From Lycocorax pyrrhopterus obiensis (lineage: Eukaryota > Chordata > Aves > Passeriformes > Paradisaeidae): a stretch of 64,000 bases of DNA. This document shows positions 54,551 to 64,000 of this stretch, one piece after another. The stretch covers positions 1,797,740 to 1,861,739 of the forward strand of contig JACSVZ010000001.1 of NCBI GenBank assembly GCA_014706295.1. Direction: 5' to 3'. Each line of letters starts with the position of its first letter. Position 1 is the first letter of the stretch. Made by a program: the position numbers and the translations under genes. The notes under the pieces are model-generated. The model saw nothing but the letters and a program-made list of their open reading frames with translations. It searched no databases and was not told where the DNA came from.

Positions 54551-57054
54551 ATCATAAAATCCATAAAAAAAGATCTGGATTTCTGTGGCCCATCTGACTT
54601 TCTCCATTCCCTGTGTAAAAGATAAAGATTTAAGTCCACACAGCTAATTAGCAAAATAAAACTATTTGCAACATAATTAATAATATTCTGTCTTGATATA
54701 GGGTGAGACAACCAAACAAAGAAAAGCTTTATCAGAACATTTGTAGGTAAGATACAGGAAGTTTTTGTAAGGAAAACATTTTAATTATATCAGGTTTTTT
54801 GGAGCAAAAATGTTGCGAAAGCTTGGATTTTACTCTGTTCCCACCTTCAGGCCAAGTTCATTACAGCATTAGAATAATACTCTTCAACCTGAATTTCAAA
54901 GCAACTCTTTAAATTTCCCAAATTAATGCCGACCGAATCAACATCTGTTTAGGGAAAAAAAAAACAAACTAGGAAAGAGCACAGGACTGGTTTATGATGC
55001 CTCTTCCAGTTCTCCAAGTTCTCCATTTGCTGAGACCAGGTCTCCAAAAAAAAAAAATGAATGGTATTTTTTGGAATGGACTAGTAATTGGAATATCTCA
55101 GGAATTTTGTCATTCGTGTTCATCTCTGTGTTCATCAGGTCAAGTCAAAAAAGAGACAAATCTTCCCCACACTCAGATGCGGAACTCCCTGGAATTGCCT
55201 TGGATATCAGAAATATGAATTGGAAAAATTACAAGGAGAACTTCATTAAATATTATTTCACACCACGGTGAAGAGCCAACTTCTGGCTCGAGGATTTGAG
55301 GAGTCACCCATTGCTGGAAGCTGGGAGGACACACTCCTGGTGATGGGAACTCTTGTTTTCCTTGGAATCCGCTCTCAGTCCCTGCTGAGAGCCAGGCAAC
55401 ACCAATTTTGCTCTTACTCAGATTTAATGACGAGAATTTTTGCATTTTCTTCAAATGAACTGCAATTTTCTGGAATTCATAAACCATGAGTTGCCTTCCC
55501 CTGCTTTTGAGTCCTGTTTTTTCCTACGAGGCTGGGTTTCTGCTCTCCACAAGGTCATCGATGTGGGTGTGCCCAAATCCCCAGTCTGGCGAATCACCTC
55601 TTCCAGGACCACCTGCAGATTTCTTTCTGCCTTGCCAGTGTTTGGATTTTGCTTTTTTTGGTAATTTATGCCTATTCTGAGAACTTGTGCTGTTAATTTT
55701 GGTGGTTCAGCACATCCCAGAGGAGCAAACTCCTCAGGATGGGCTGGGCCAGCAGAGTTACATCACATCCAGGAACTCCAGCTGTTTCTGTGCCTCCTGT
55801 CATGCTCTAAATTTGATTTTTCTTAAAATTCAGGGCTTCTTTGTGCTCTGGCCCAGCCTCCAACCTGCTGTAGCTCCATCAAGTTTAGTGGTGGCTCATC
55901 TGCTCCACTGAACAAAGCAAATTTTGGTGTCGCCTCCACGTCTAACCTGTCGTTTACTGGACATTTTGCACAGTTTCCTCACCAAAAAACTCAGTATGGC
56001 CAAAATTTGTCATCGTGAGGAAGATTTTGGCCGTCATTGTTGGTGCAAAGATTCCTCAGAACGCTCCAGAGCTGCCTCTACCTGCCAGGAAAGAAGGGAG
56101 GAGAGCATTCCCAAAAATGGCAGCTGCTCGTCCCTCCCAGGGAGAAACAGGGAGCTGGAGGTGGCCGGGACAGAATTCCCCATAAAAGGCTGGAGAAGGA
56201 GCCAGATATTTTAACCTTGGCCAGCTGAAAGAGGAGCTTGTTTGTCTTTTTTTTTTTTAAAAAAGTGCTTTCCTGGTACCGGCTGCTCCTGGGGTTTGCA
56301 CTTCCTTCCATTTCCACACCACTCTGCCATTCCCAGCCCCGCTCCTGGGATGGGACTTCGCTAAAACCCAGAGCCGAAGCCAAGGCTCCTGCATTTTCCT
56401 GGCTCCTTGTGGGAATTCCAGCCGGCCCTGCCTGTCCCGTCCATGTGGGTGGGAAGAAACTGGAGCTCGGAAACAACCGCGGTCAAGCGCTGACAGGAAC
56501 AGCCCCCACCACCCACAGCCCACCACCCGCAGCCCGCAGCCAGGTCAAACCTCCAGGATTGGCAAATTCCACCTGGGAGAGACGGACAAAAGTGGCCAGG
56601 GAGGAGAAAAATCGGGAATTAGAAATGAAGCGTGGAGCGGACTGGCAGAAAGGAACATCTACGTGGCTCCAAGCAAGGAATTTTTGCACAGAGAACGGGA
56701 GAGTTCAGCTTTGTTGTGATTATGTTGCCAAAAACTTGAGCTTAAATACGCGAAAGGGGATCAGCAAAACGCGTTGAGCCAAAGGTTTTGGTTTTGAGTT
56801 ACTCAGACAATTTCTGCCCCTTTTTAAAACAGCATCCTCTGAGTCACGGAATGAACCTTTAATTTGAGGGATTCTGCTGGAAATCCTGATCTCCAGGTCG
56901 CTCTCACTCTCTCTCAAGCATTTTCTGCCACGTGGAAGAGCTTCCAGAGGGGAAGATTTCCCACCAACGTACCCTACAGCTGATGTTGGCTGATCTCCCC
57001 ACAGATAAATCCTGGCCCAAACCAGAAGGACCAAGACCAAAATCTCAGAGAAAT
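54551..57054. other. Non-coding stretch
   Basis: A-runs at 54,954-54,965 and 55,048-55,058 and a T-run at 56,250-56,260. 56,240-56,540 is richer in G+C, with a 179-codon plus frame and a 132-codon minus frame. Neither has a domain I can name, so no gene is called. Confidence 0.4.
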
Positions 57055-57165
57055 GTTGAGGTTGGAAAAGCCCTCCCAGCCCATGGAGGCCCAGCTGTGC
57101 CCGATGCCCACCTTGTCCCCAGCCCAGAGCTCTGAGTGCCACTAAGTCCCCCCACAAGGCACAAC
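57055..57165 (-). mobile_element. CR1 LINE, subfamily C, antisense fragment
   Basis: TGTTGAGGTTGGAAAAGCCC, then GCCCAGCTGTGCCCGATGCC and CCCAGCCCAGAGCTCTGAGT. Confidence 0.85.
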
Positions 57166-57414
57166 TCACTGGGCTTGGTTTACAGGGATGTGTCCAAGGC
57201 TGTGCTGGCTCCAAGTTAAATTCTGCTGGAGTCACCACAACTGGAGTGGCTGCAGGGACATCCCTCAGCCACGTGCAACACCTTCAGCACATCAGGAACG
57301 TGCTGGGAAAACTCATTTAATTCCAGATGCCTGTGGTAGACAAGAAAGAGCTGGATGAACTGAATTTGGGGCTTACACAGTTGTCATTTCAGCTGAATCC
57401 CTGAAAGGCTCAAG

Positions 57415-57718
57415 AAAATGGAGAGAGACTTTTAAAAGGGATGGAGGGACAGGAATGGCTTCCCAGTGCCAGAGGGCAGGGCTGGATGGGATATTGGGCA
57501 GGAATTGTTCCCTGGGAGGGTGGGCAGGCCCTGGCACAGGGTGCCCAGAGCAGCTGTGGCTGCCCCTGGATCCCTGGCAGTGCCCAAGGCCAGGTTGGAC
57601 ATTGGGGCTTGGAGCAGCCTGGGACAGTGGAAGGTGTCCCTGCCCATGGCAGGGGGTGGAACGACACGACCTTCACTGTCCCTTCCAACCCAAACCACTC
57701 TGGAATTCCATGATTTTA
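57415..57718 (+). mobile_element. CR1 LINE 3' part
   Basis: GAAAATGGAGAGAGACTTTT, GGATGGGATATTGGGCAGGA, TGTCCCTGCCCATGGCAGGG, ending CTCTGGAATTCCATGATTTT. Confidence 0.93.
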
Positions 57719-59596
57719 TGTCCATTGGAGCACAGGTGTGGCTGCCACACACCCACTAAATCTTTTTCTGGGCTATTTCTCCATTCATTTCCATTTCCAC
57801 TGCCCTCTTAGCAGCTGCAGGGAGCCAGAGTTTTCCCAAGAACATTCCCAAGTTGGAGTGACCAACTTGGTCTAGTTGTACTGCTACTTCTGCTTTTCTT
57901 CCTGCTCATAATTCCAAGCAGAGGAGACAAAGAACCCCCTGTGCTGAGCAATTTCGGGTTTTCCAGCAGTGCAGCCACCAGCTTTGCACAACCCAGGCTG
58001 TTCAGAGCCGAGGAATCCGAGATCCATCTGGCTCTGCTCGGAACTTTCCAAAGGTGTAGTTCCTGAGTGTTCCTTGTGCTCCCAAAAATCAGATGATGGA
58101 GATCAAAACAGACTCACTCCAAGAGGCTGGGCAGGATTTTGTAGGGATGTGGACTCAGGATAAATCCCAGGAATGTGTCCCTCCTCCCTGCCTCAGGCAA
58201 AGGCACACACCTGGCGTCCGTAGGGTTGTATCCCTCTCTCCCCGAATTATCCTTAAATTAATTAATAAAATTAATAAAACTGATGGAAATGAATAAAACT
58301 GATGGAATGGAGAGGAGGTGGTGACATTCTCCTTGGAGTGGGATGGATATTTAGCAGAGCCACCTTAGAGGAGGCTCCTCTAACCCTCTGTCATTGTTTT
58401 CCTTGGAAAAACTTGGGATTTCGGGAGGGATTCCACGTGATCAGTGCAGTGTTAAGCCCATGCACAGGAACGGACTCATAACTCTGCATCCTCTGCTGAG
58501 CCTGAAGTCAAATATTTGAGGTTTGCCACAAACCGAGCTGAAGTTTATTTACACCAACAAAGGGCACCCAAGGAGCCGTGGTGGCCTTAAATATGCACCG
58601 AGTGTTTATCAGCAGCAGATATTTACCTTAAATTGTCTGTTTGGAGAGCGGCTTCCCGCAGGATCGGAGTCATGACCTCCGTGGTTTGCTCTGTCTTGTC
58701 TTCCCTCTGCACGGCACACGCTGGGTTTTGGAGGAAAAGACCAGGCTCAGGGAAAGAACCCCATGTGCAGCATAAAATAACACCCCGGAGTATTCATGGA
58801 AATCCTCCTCCTCTGTTGTATTCCCAGACCAGGAGACTCCAGAGCTTTTCTCTTGCTGTGGTCTCACAAAACCTTGGGGTTATTAACTCCAAATTAGATT
58901 CTTTCTCATGGACATTTTTAGTCAGGGAAAAGATGTTTCTTTGCCAGCAAAGTGGGTGAGATTCCCTTGTTTCGTGGCCTCTGGCAGCTCCCTCAGGCCC
59001 TTCTGGTGGTCATGGAGGAGGATTTCCTCATCTTCATGTAGCACTGAGGACACGCAGGACAACTTCTCTTTGGGTGGGAGGAGGGAAGGGGCAGCATCCG
59101 CAGAGATGAGGGTTGGGAAAAGGATGCATTGCTGGACATGGGGAATGGCCGACCAGGATATGATCCCTAGGGACAGATTTTGGTCCGTTTGTCCACCCCA
59201 GGTCTTTCCATCTTACCTCAATAAATCCCCACTGGTGCAACTCATCCTTTTCCAGCCTCCCTCCAGCTGCCCTGACTCAGCAAGGGGAATGTGAGTGTTT
59301 GATGATGCACCAAGATCCAATCCAGACACTCTGGCAATGGGCAGCAAGTCTGGATATCAGTGGGGAGGGAAAAAAATCACCTGTTTGCCCAGAACAGGAA
59401 AAACCAGAGGACAGAGCAGCTGAGAAGTCCTTGGAGCTGTCAGCAGATTGTGCCCTGCTCAGGAAGGGACTCTGTGGCTGCCTGAGTCACGGCAAGGCAT
59501 TAGTGCAGACTGGTGATTCCCTAAAATCTCCATCTGAGCAGGTTTTTGCACCAGTTGTCCATAGACAAAGGTCTGTTTTCAGTTGTGTTGTTTTCC
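57719..59596. other. Non-coding stretch
   Basis: A short AATTAATAAAATTAATAAAA repeat lies at 58,255-58,290. 58,440-58,680 is balanced, repeat-free DNA. No gene is recognised. Confidence 0.4.
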
Positions 59597-59890
59597 AGGG
59601 TCATAGGATCACAGAATCATGGAATATCCTGAGTGGGAAGGGACCCACAGGGATCACCCAGTCCCAGCCCTGGCCCTGCCCAGACCCCCCAGCAATCCCA
59701 CCCTGGGCATCCCTGGCAGCGCTGTCCAAACGCTCCTGGAGCTCTGGCAGCCTCGGGGCCGTGCCCATTCCCTGGGGAGCCTGGGCAGTGCCCAGCACCC
59801 TCTGGGGGAAGAACCTTTCCCTGCTCTCCAGCCTGAGCCTGCCCTGGCCCAGCTCCAGCCGCTCCCTGGGTGCTGTCCCTGTCCCAGGAG
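59597..59890 (-). mobile_element. CR1 LINE, subfamily B, antisense
   Basis: AATCATGGAATATCCTGAGT, then CCCTGCCCAGACCCCCCAGC, then GCCTCGGGGCCGTGCCCATT, then CAGCCGCTCCCTGGGTGCTG. It is the reverse complement of the 3,114 and 39,046 copies. Confidence 0.9.
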
Positions 59891-60039
59891 CAGAGTGAAC
59901 AGACGGGTCACACTTGCACAGGTTATTTAAAGCTGATGGAGGGGTGATAATTTGTTTCTCATCAATTATTTACACAGCTTAAGTCCATCTTAACAAAGCA
60001 AGATTAAGTGGGATGAGGAATTTCTGGCAGAAGATTGTC
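59891..60039. other. Short non-coding gap
   Basis: A/T-rich DNA between two antisense CR1 copies. Nothing recognised. Confidence 0.4.
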
Positions 60040-60325
60040 CAAGCCCCAATGTCCAACCTGGCCTTGGACACTGCCAGGGATCCAGGGGCAGCCACAGCTG
60101 CTCTGGGCACCCTGTGCCAGGGCCTGCCCACCCTCCCAGGGAACAATTCCTGCCCAAGATCCCATCCAGCCCTGCCCTCTGGCTGTTTAAAACCATCCCC
60201 CCTTGTCCTGTCACTGTATAAAAAGTCCCTTTCCTTCCTTTTTAGAAGCCTCCTTCAGGCACTGGAAGACTGCACTGAGTTCTCCCTGGATCCTTCTCCT
60301 CTCCAGGCTGAACAATTCCAGAAGG
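60040..60325 (-). mobile_element. CR1 LINE internal part, antisense, 3' end missing
   Basis: CCAAGCCCCAATGTCCAACC, CAGGGATCCAGGGGCAGCCA, CCAGGGAACAATTCCTGCCC, then CCTTCTCCTCTCCAGGCTGA. The terminal 100 bp of the element are absent. Confidence 0.9.
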
Positions 60326-61251
60326 ACTGAAGCTCCTTACACCACCCAGTAGCTGATGCCAAATTTACTCAGCCCAGTTTTCCCAGGCAGGAGCCCAGAG
60401 TGACTGAGAAAGTGAAAAGAAACCAAAGCCCACCCTGTGAGTCCTTCCCTGCCCACATGGAATGGGCCATGTGGGATTTTCCCTGCTGAGAAACCCAGTG
60501 GCACAGCAGGACTGTGGCTGCTGGAAGTTGTAGGAGCAGCTTTTCCAGACCCAAGTCGATAAGGCCGGGATGGCTGTGCAGAGCCACGGATTTCTGAGTC
60601 CTGGAGATCTGCCAAACATCCCAAACTCCAATAAAACTACTTTCCTGTCAGCAAGATTTGTCTAAAACCCCATCCTGGAAATGAGGTGCCTGTCAGAAAC
60701 AGCAGGGATGTCACACATTCAAAAACATTTTAAATAATGTATTTAATTTTTACCTTGTTCCAGTTAATTGGGTTTTTGGGGTTTTTTTGCATGGATGGAA
60801 AGCATCCCAGACTTTCAGATCCTGGCAGTGGCTCCTCCACTGTATTAAAACCCCAGGACAGGCCTAATTTTCCTGTGGTTGCAGATATGTTGGAACCAAC
60901 TTGGCTTGAAGTTTTCCTGGCCACTTCTTTTAGATTCATCCTTATTTTCACTTTAAACCAGCAAGAAAGCCTCCAGATTCCGTGGGTGAGGTCAGTCTGG
61001 GGTTTCTTTCCAGACTGAGGGGCGATTTTCTCCCAAATCCTTCCAAATTAATTGCAACACTACAACACTATAGACCATGAAATATTAATTCATTGGAGTT
61101 TGTTCGCTTGAGCTGTCTATTTAAGTGATGAAGAATTCCAGTATTTCTTCCCTTAGACCAAACCTTAAACTTCATTTCATGGAATTTATACTTCTGGCCA
61201 TTGAAGTTTGCCTTTTAGCAGGGAAGTCCAGCCTCTGGAGGGTAGGAAATC
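60326..61251. other. Non-coding, nothing recognised
   Basis: No gene or repeat recognised. T-rich tract near 60,770-60,790. Confidence 0.4.
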
Positions 61252-61830
61252 ATGGAATCATGGGATGGTTTGGGATGGAAGGGACCTTAAAGATCACTGA
61301 GTTCCAGCCCCTGCCATGGCAAGGACACCTTCCACTGTCCCAGGCTGCTCCAAGCCCCAATGTCCAAGCTGGCCTTGGGCCACTGCCAGGGATCCAGGGG
61401 CAGCCACAGCTGCTCTGGGCACCCTGTGCCAGGGCCTGCCCACCCTCCCAGGGAACAATTCCTGCCCAAGATCCCATCCAGCCCTGCCCTCTGGCACTGG
61501 GAAGCCATTCCCTGTGTCCTGGCCCTTCAGCCCTTGGCAATTGTCTCTCTCCATGTTTCCTGCAGCTCCTTCAGGCCCTGCAAGGCCACACTGAGCTCAC
61601 CCCAAAGCTTCTCCTCTCCAGGCTGAACAATCCCAGCTCTCCCAGCCTTTCCTCCCAGCAGAGCTGCTCCATCCCTCTGCTCATCCTGGTGCCTCCTCTG
61701 GCCTCTCTCCAGCAGCTCCACGTCCTCCCTGTGCTGGGCCCCAGGGCTGGGGCAGCTCTGCAGGTGGGGTCTCACCTCAGCACAGGGACACAGGGGCACA
61801 ATCCCAATCCCTTCCCTGCTGCCCACACGA
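61252..61830 (-). mobile_element. CR1 LINE, longest copy (about 580 bp), antisense
   Basis: TCATGGAATCATGGGATGGT at the 3' end, then CTGCCATGGCAAGGACACCT, CCAGGGAACAATTCCTGCCC, GCAGCTCCTTCAGGCCCTGC, GAGCTGCTCCATCCCTCTGC and on to GGTGGGGTCTCACCTCAGCA. The 243-codon open frame over it is a CR1 antisense shadow. Confidence 0.94.
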
Positions 61831-63050
61831 CTTTGGATGCAGCCCAGGAATTATAGAAATCAGTGGATTTGTATAAATATCTTCAGAGCTATGGGATTGC
61901 ATCCACAGCCTGGGGAAAGCAGGGGTTGGTTTATTCCAGTTACACCATCCAGGCTGGAGCAGCACAGCCTTAAGGTCAGGATATAAATGTCCCATAAGTG
62001 ACCTCTGAGAGCTGCTGGGAGGGGAATTTTGGCTTCTGATGAGGAAGATTTCCACTGGACAAAGCAGTCAGGGCACAGCTGGAAAAATGGCAGTGGGAAT
62101 ATAACTGATCTCAGGAATATAATGGGAAAACCTGATTTTTCCACAGTGTTCAGGTTGTTCTTGGGAGCTCAGGAGCGGGAAGGACATTGTGGATTGGCAA
62201 GACCAGCCCCTCAGGCAACATATCCTATAACCTTTCCCGTAACTGAGCCGTATCCTGAAATTTCTTACCTCAGGAAGAGGGAATGGGGCTCTCCATCCCA
62301 CCTCCTGGGAGCTGAGAGTTACTTCCATTGACATTCCAGTCTGGCAGCACAAAAGCTGAGTAATGCAGCCGAGTACAACTGCGGCGGTGCCAGGAGTGGA
62401 ACAGGCTCAGCTGGAAAGCTGGGAACAAAAAGGCAGGAATTTCCAAAAAAAAAAAAAAAAAGGAAACCTAATAGAGTTTGGCTCCCAGAAAAACTGCATT
62501 CCTGATTCTCTTAGGAAAACCCTGTTGTGAAATGCCCATGTGTGTGTCTGCAGGGCTGGCACCTCGGTCATCCATGGAACATTCCCAGTCTTTTGCAGAG
62601 CCTGGGAGAGGCCAAGTGCCCTTGGCACAAAGGAAGAGCTGAGCCCCGGCGATGACCACACGGCCCAAGTGTGGGAAAGCCAGAGGTTTCCACAGCTTGG
62701 GAAGCTGTAATTGCCTTTCCCAAAATGTTGATTAACAGCCGCTGTGTGAAGCAAGGAATTCCTCCCTCGGGGCTCTCCGTGCGGATCCCAGCCGGGCACG
62801 GAGCAATGAGGCGCTGCCAGAGCGATGCCACACAAGGAGCCCCATCAGGAGCTCTGCACACAAATCCCAGCTCTGCTCCAGCTTCCCTGGCTAATTCCCT
62901 CCCCAGGGATGAGGGGCAGGTGCCTGGCATCCCCTCTCCCGTGCTTCCCTCTCCTGGAGTGGAGGGGAAATTCAGAGGGACTGTGCTGTGTTTCCCACGT
63001 GAGCAATGGAAGCATCAGCATTTGGGGCATTTCAAATATCAGCTGCACTG
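61831..63050. other. Non-coding
   Basis: An A-run of about 19 lies at 62,443-62,461. No gene is recognised; several 60-142 codon frames lack domains. Confidence 0.4.
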
Positions 63051-63186
63051 AAGAAAATAATAAAATAAAATAAAATATAAAATAAAATAAAATAAAATAA
63101 AATAAATTAAAATATAAAATAAAATAAAATAAAATAAAATAAAATAAAATAAAATAAAATAAAATAAAATAAAATAAAATAAAATA
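63051..63186 (+). repeat. (AAAAT)n microsatellite
   Basis: About 136 bp of AAAAT units (roughly 26 copies) with a few interruptions (AAATATAAAAT, AATTAAAAT). It directly abuts the 5'-truncated side of the following CR1. Confidence 0.95.
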
Positions 63187-63487
63187 GTGAGAGGGAGTTT
63201 TATACAGGCATGGAATGATGGAATGCGGGGAAATGGTTTTAAACTGCCCAAGGGCAGGGCTGGATGGGATATTGGGAAGGAATTGTTCCCTGGGAGGGTG
63301 GGCAGGCCCTGGCACAGGGTGCCCAGAGCAGCTGTGGCTGCCCCTGGATCCCTGGCAGTGCCCAAGGCCAGGTTGGACATTGGGGCTTGGAGCAGCCTGG
63401 GACAGTGGAAGGTGTCCCTGCCATGGCAGGGGTGGGATCTAAATGATCTTTAAGGTCCCTTCCAACCCAAACCGCTCCATGATTCTC
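63187..63487 (+). mobile_element. CR1 LINE 3' part
   Basis: GTGAGAGGGAGTTTTATACA, GGATGGGATATTGGGAAGGA, TGTCCCTGCCATGGCAGGGG, ending AACCGCTCCATGATTCTCAA. The sequence is close to consensus. Confidence 0.93.
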
Positions 63488-64000
63488 AATATTCCATTTA
63501 GTCCTCAGTGAAATGATCTCCTGTGTCAAGGGACAGATTTTCCAGGCTGTGGGAGAAGTTTTGCACAACAATCCACAGAGATGTGGAGCTTTTCCAGTCC
63601 CGTATGGTTGGGAGCAGCTTGCGAGAGGAGCCAGGCTTAAAGCCCGGCCTAAATCCTGCCCCTTTCTCTGATTCAGAGTCACCAGAAGGTCCCTCAATGG
63701 CACCAGGGGGGAAAAGCTGCCAGAAACCCCAGAAACCTGCAGCTCCTTTTTTCTGCACCCTGGCAATGTCTCCTGCCTTATTTGAAGGCCTCAAATGTGG
63801 AACCAATTAAACCCAAAACCTCTGGGTGCCTCCACTGCCAACATTTCCCACGGGACAGTTTTCCAGGTTGTCCCAACGTTGAGCTCAAACCTCTGCTCAG
63901 GCTTAGGCAGTTTCTTTTCCTGTGTCTTCCCATCATCACCTTCCTCAGGAAAAACCCAGAGGGAATCATATTCTCTACAAAACTTGGAAAATTTTCCTTT
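63488..64000. other. Non-coding end of window
   Basis: No repeat or gene recognised. A 175-codon minus-strand frame (63,239-63,766) extends from CR1 into this span and is not supported as a gene. Confidence 0.4.

Noticed and set aside
56238..56777. 179-codon plus-strand frame
   Set aside because: It starts in a poly(T)/A region and shows no domain. It overlaps a 132-codon minus frame, typical of moderately GC-rich non-coding DNA.
19361..63453. Many frames containing GWTLGLGAAWDSGRCPC or QGSRGSHSCSGHPVPGPAHP
   Set aside because: All are translations of CR1 copies in one strand or the other; they recur wherever the repeat does.

Overview
This window looks like vertebrate nuclear DNA, most likely from a songbird (passerine). 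About fifty pieces of the avian CR1 LINE are scattered on both strands. They are recognisable from the conserved CR1 3' end, which reads ...TTCCAACCCAAACCATTCCATGATT on the sense strand. There are also several solo LTR-like blocks and many short A/T-rich simple repeats, and there is no operon-like packing. I recognise no conserved host gene, tRNA, rRNA or CRISPR array. The window reads as intergenic or long-intron DNA with one candidate lineage-specific gene.

Layout: (1) 1-2.36 kb holds a long inverted repeat with arms of about 300 bp and a 1.4 kb spacer. (2) 2.4-33.5 kb is non-coding DNA studded with CR1 copies of at least three subfamilies, plus probable LTRs near 20.9-21.3 kb and 29.7-30.5 kb. 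(3) 33.6-39.4 kb is the most unusual part. It has a CpG-rich segment (33.64-34.32 kb), a probable 1 kb LTR with a TATA box and poly(A) signal (34.33-35.32 kb) carrying a second, opposite LTR nested inside it, and an intact 453-codon ORF (35,665-37,026). That ORF encodes a very acidic protein with 22-residue Trp-containing repeats and a basic C-terminus. It is followed by a purine-rich 3' tract, three AATAAA signals, and a second copy of the same tract 1.2 kb further on. (4) 39.4-44.2 kb is non-coding with CR1. (5) 44.24-48.18 kb is a tandem satellite of 22 monomers (169-176 or 198-200 bp) with a duplicated higher-order block. (6) 48.2-64 kb is non-coding, with CR1 copies including two long, very similar ones at 49.7 and 61.3 kb, and an (AAAAT)n microsatellite at 63.05-63.19 kb.

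The most plausible new biology is the 33.6-39.0 kb unit. It may be a fast-evolving, intronless or nearly intronless gene with a CpG-rich or LTR-derived promoter, frameshifted N-terminal remnants, and an out-of-frame acidic tail just past its stop codon. Everything about its function is inference. The next best candidates for a second look are the satellite with its higher-order structure and the long inverted repeat. All coordinates were read by eye; repeat boundaries are good to roughly 5-20 bp.
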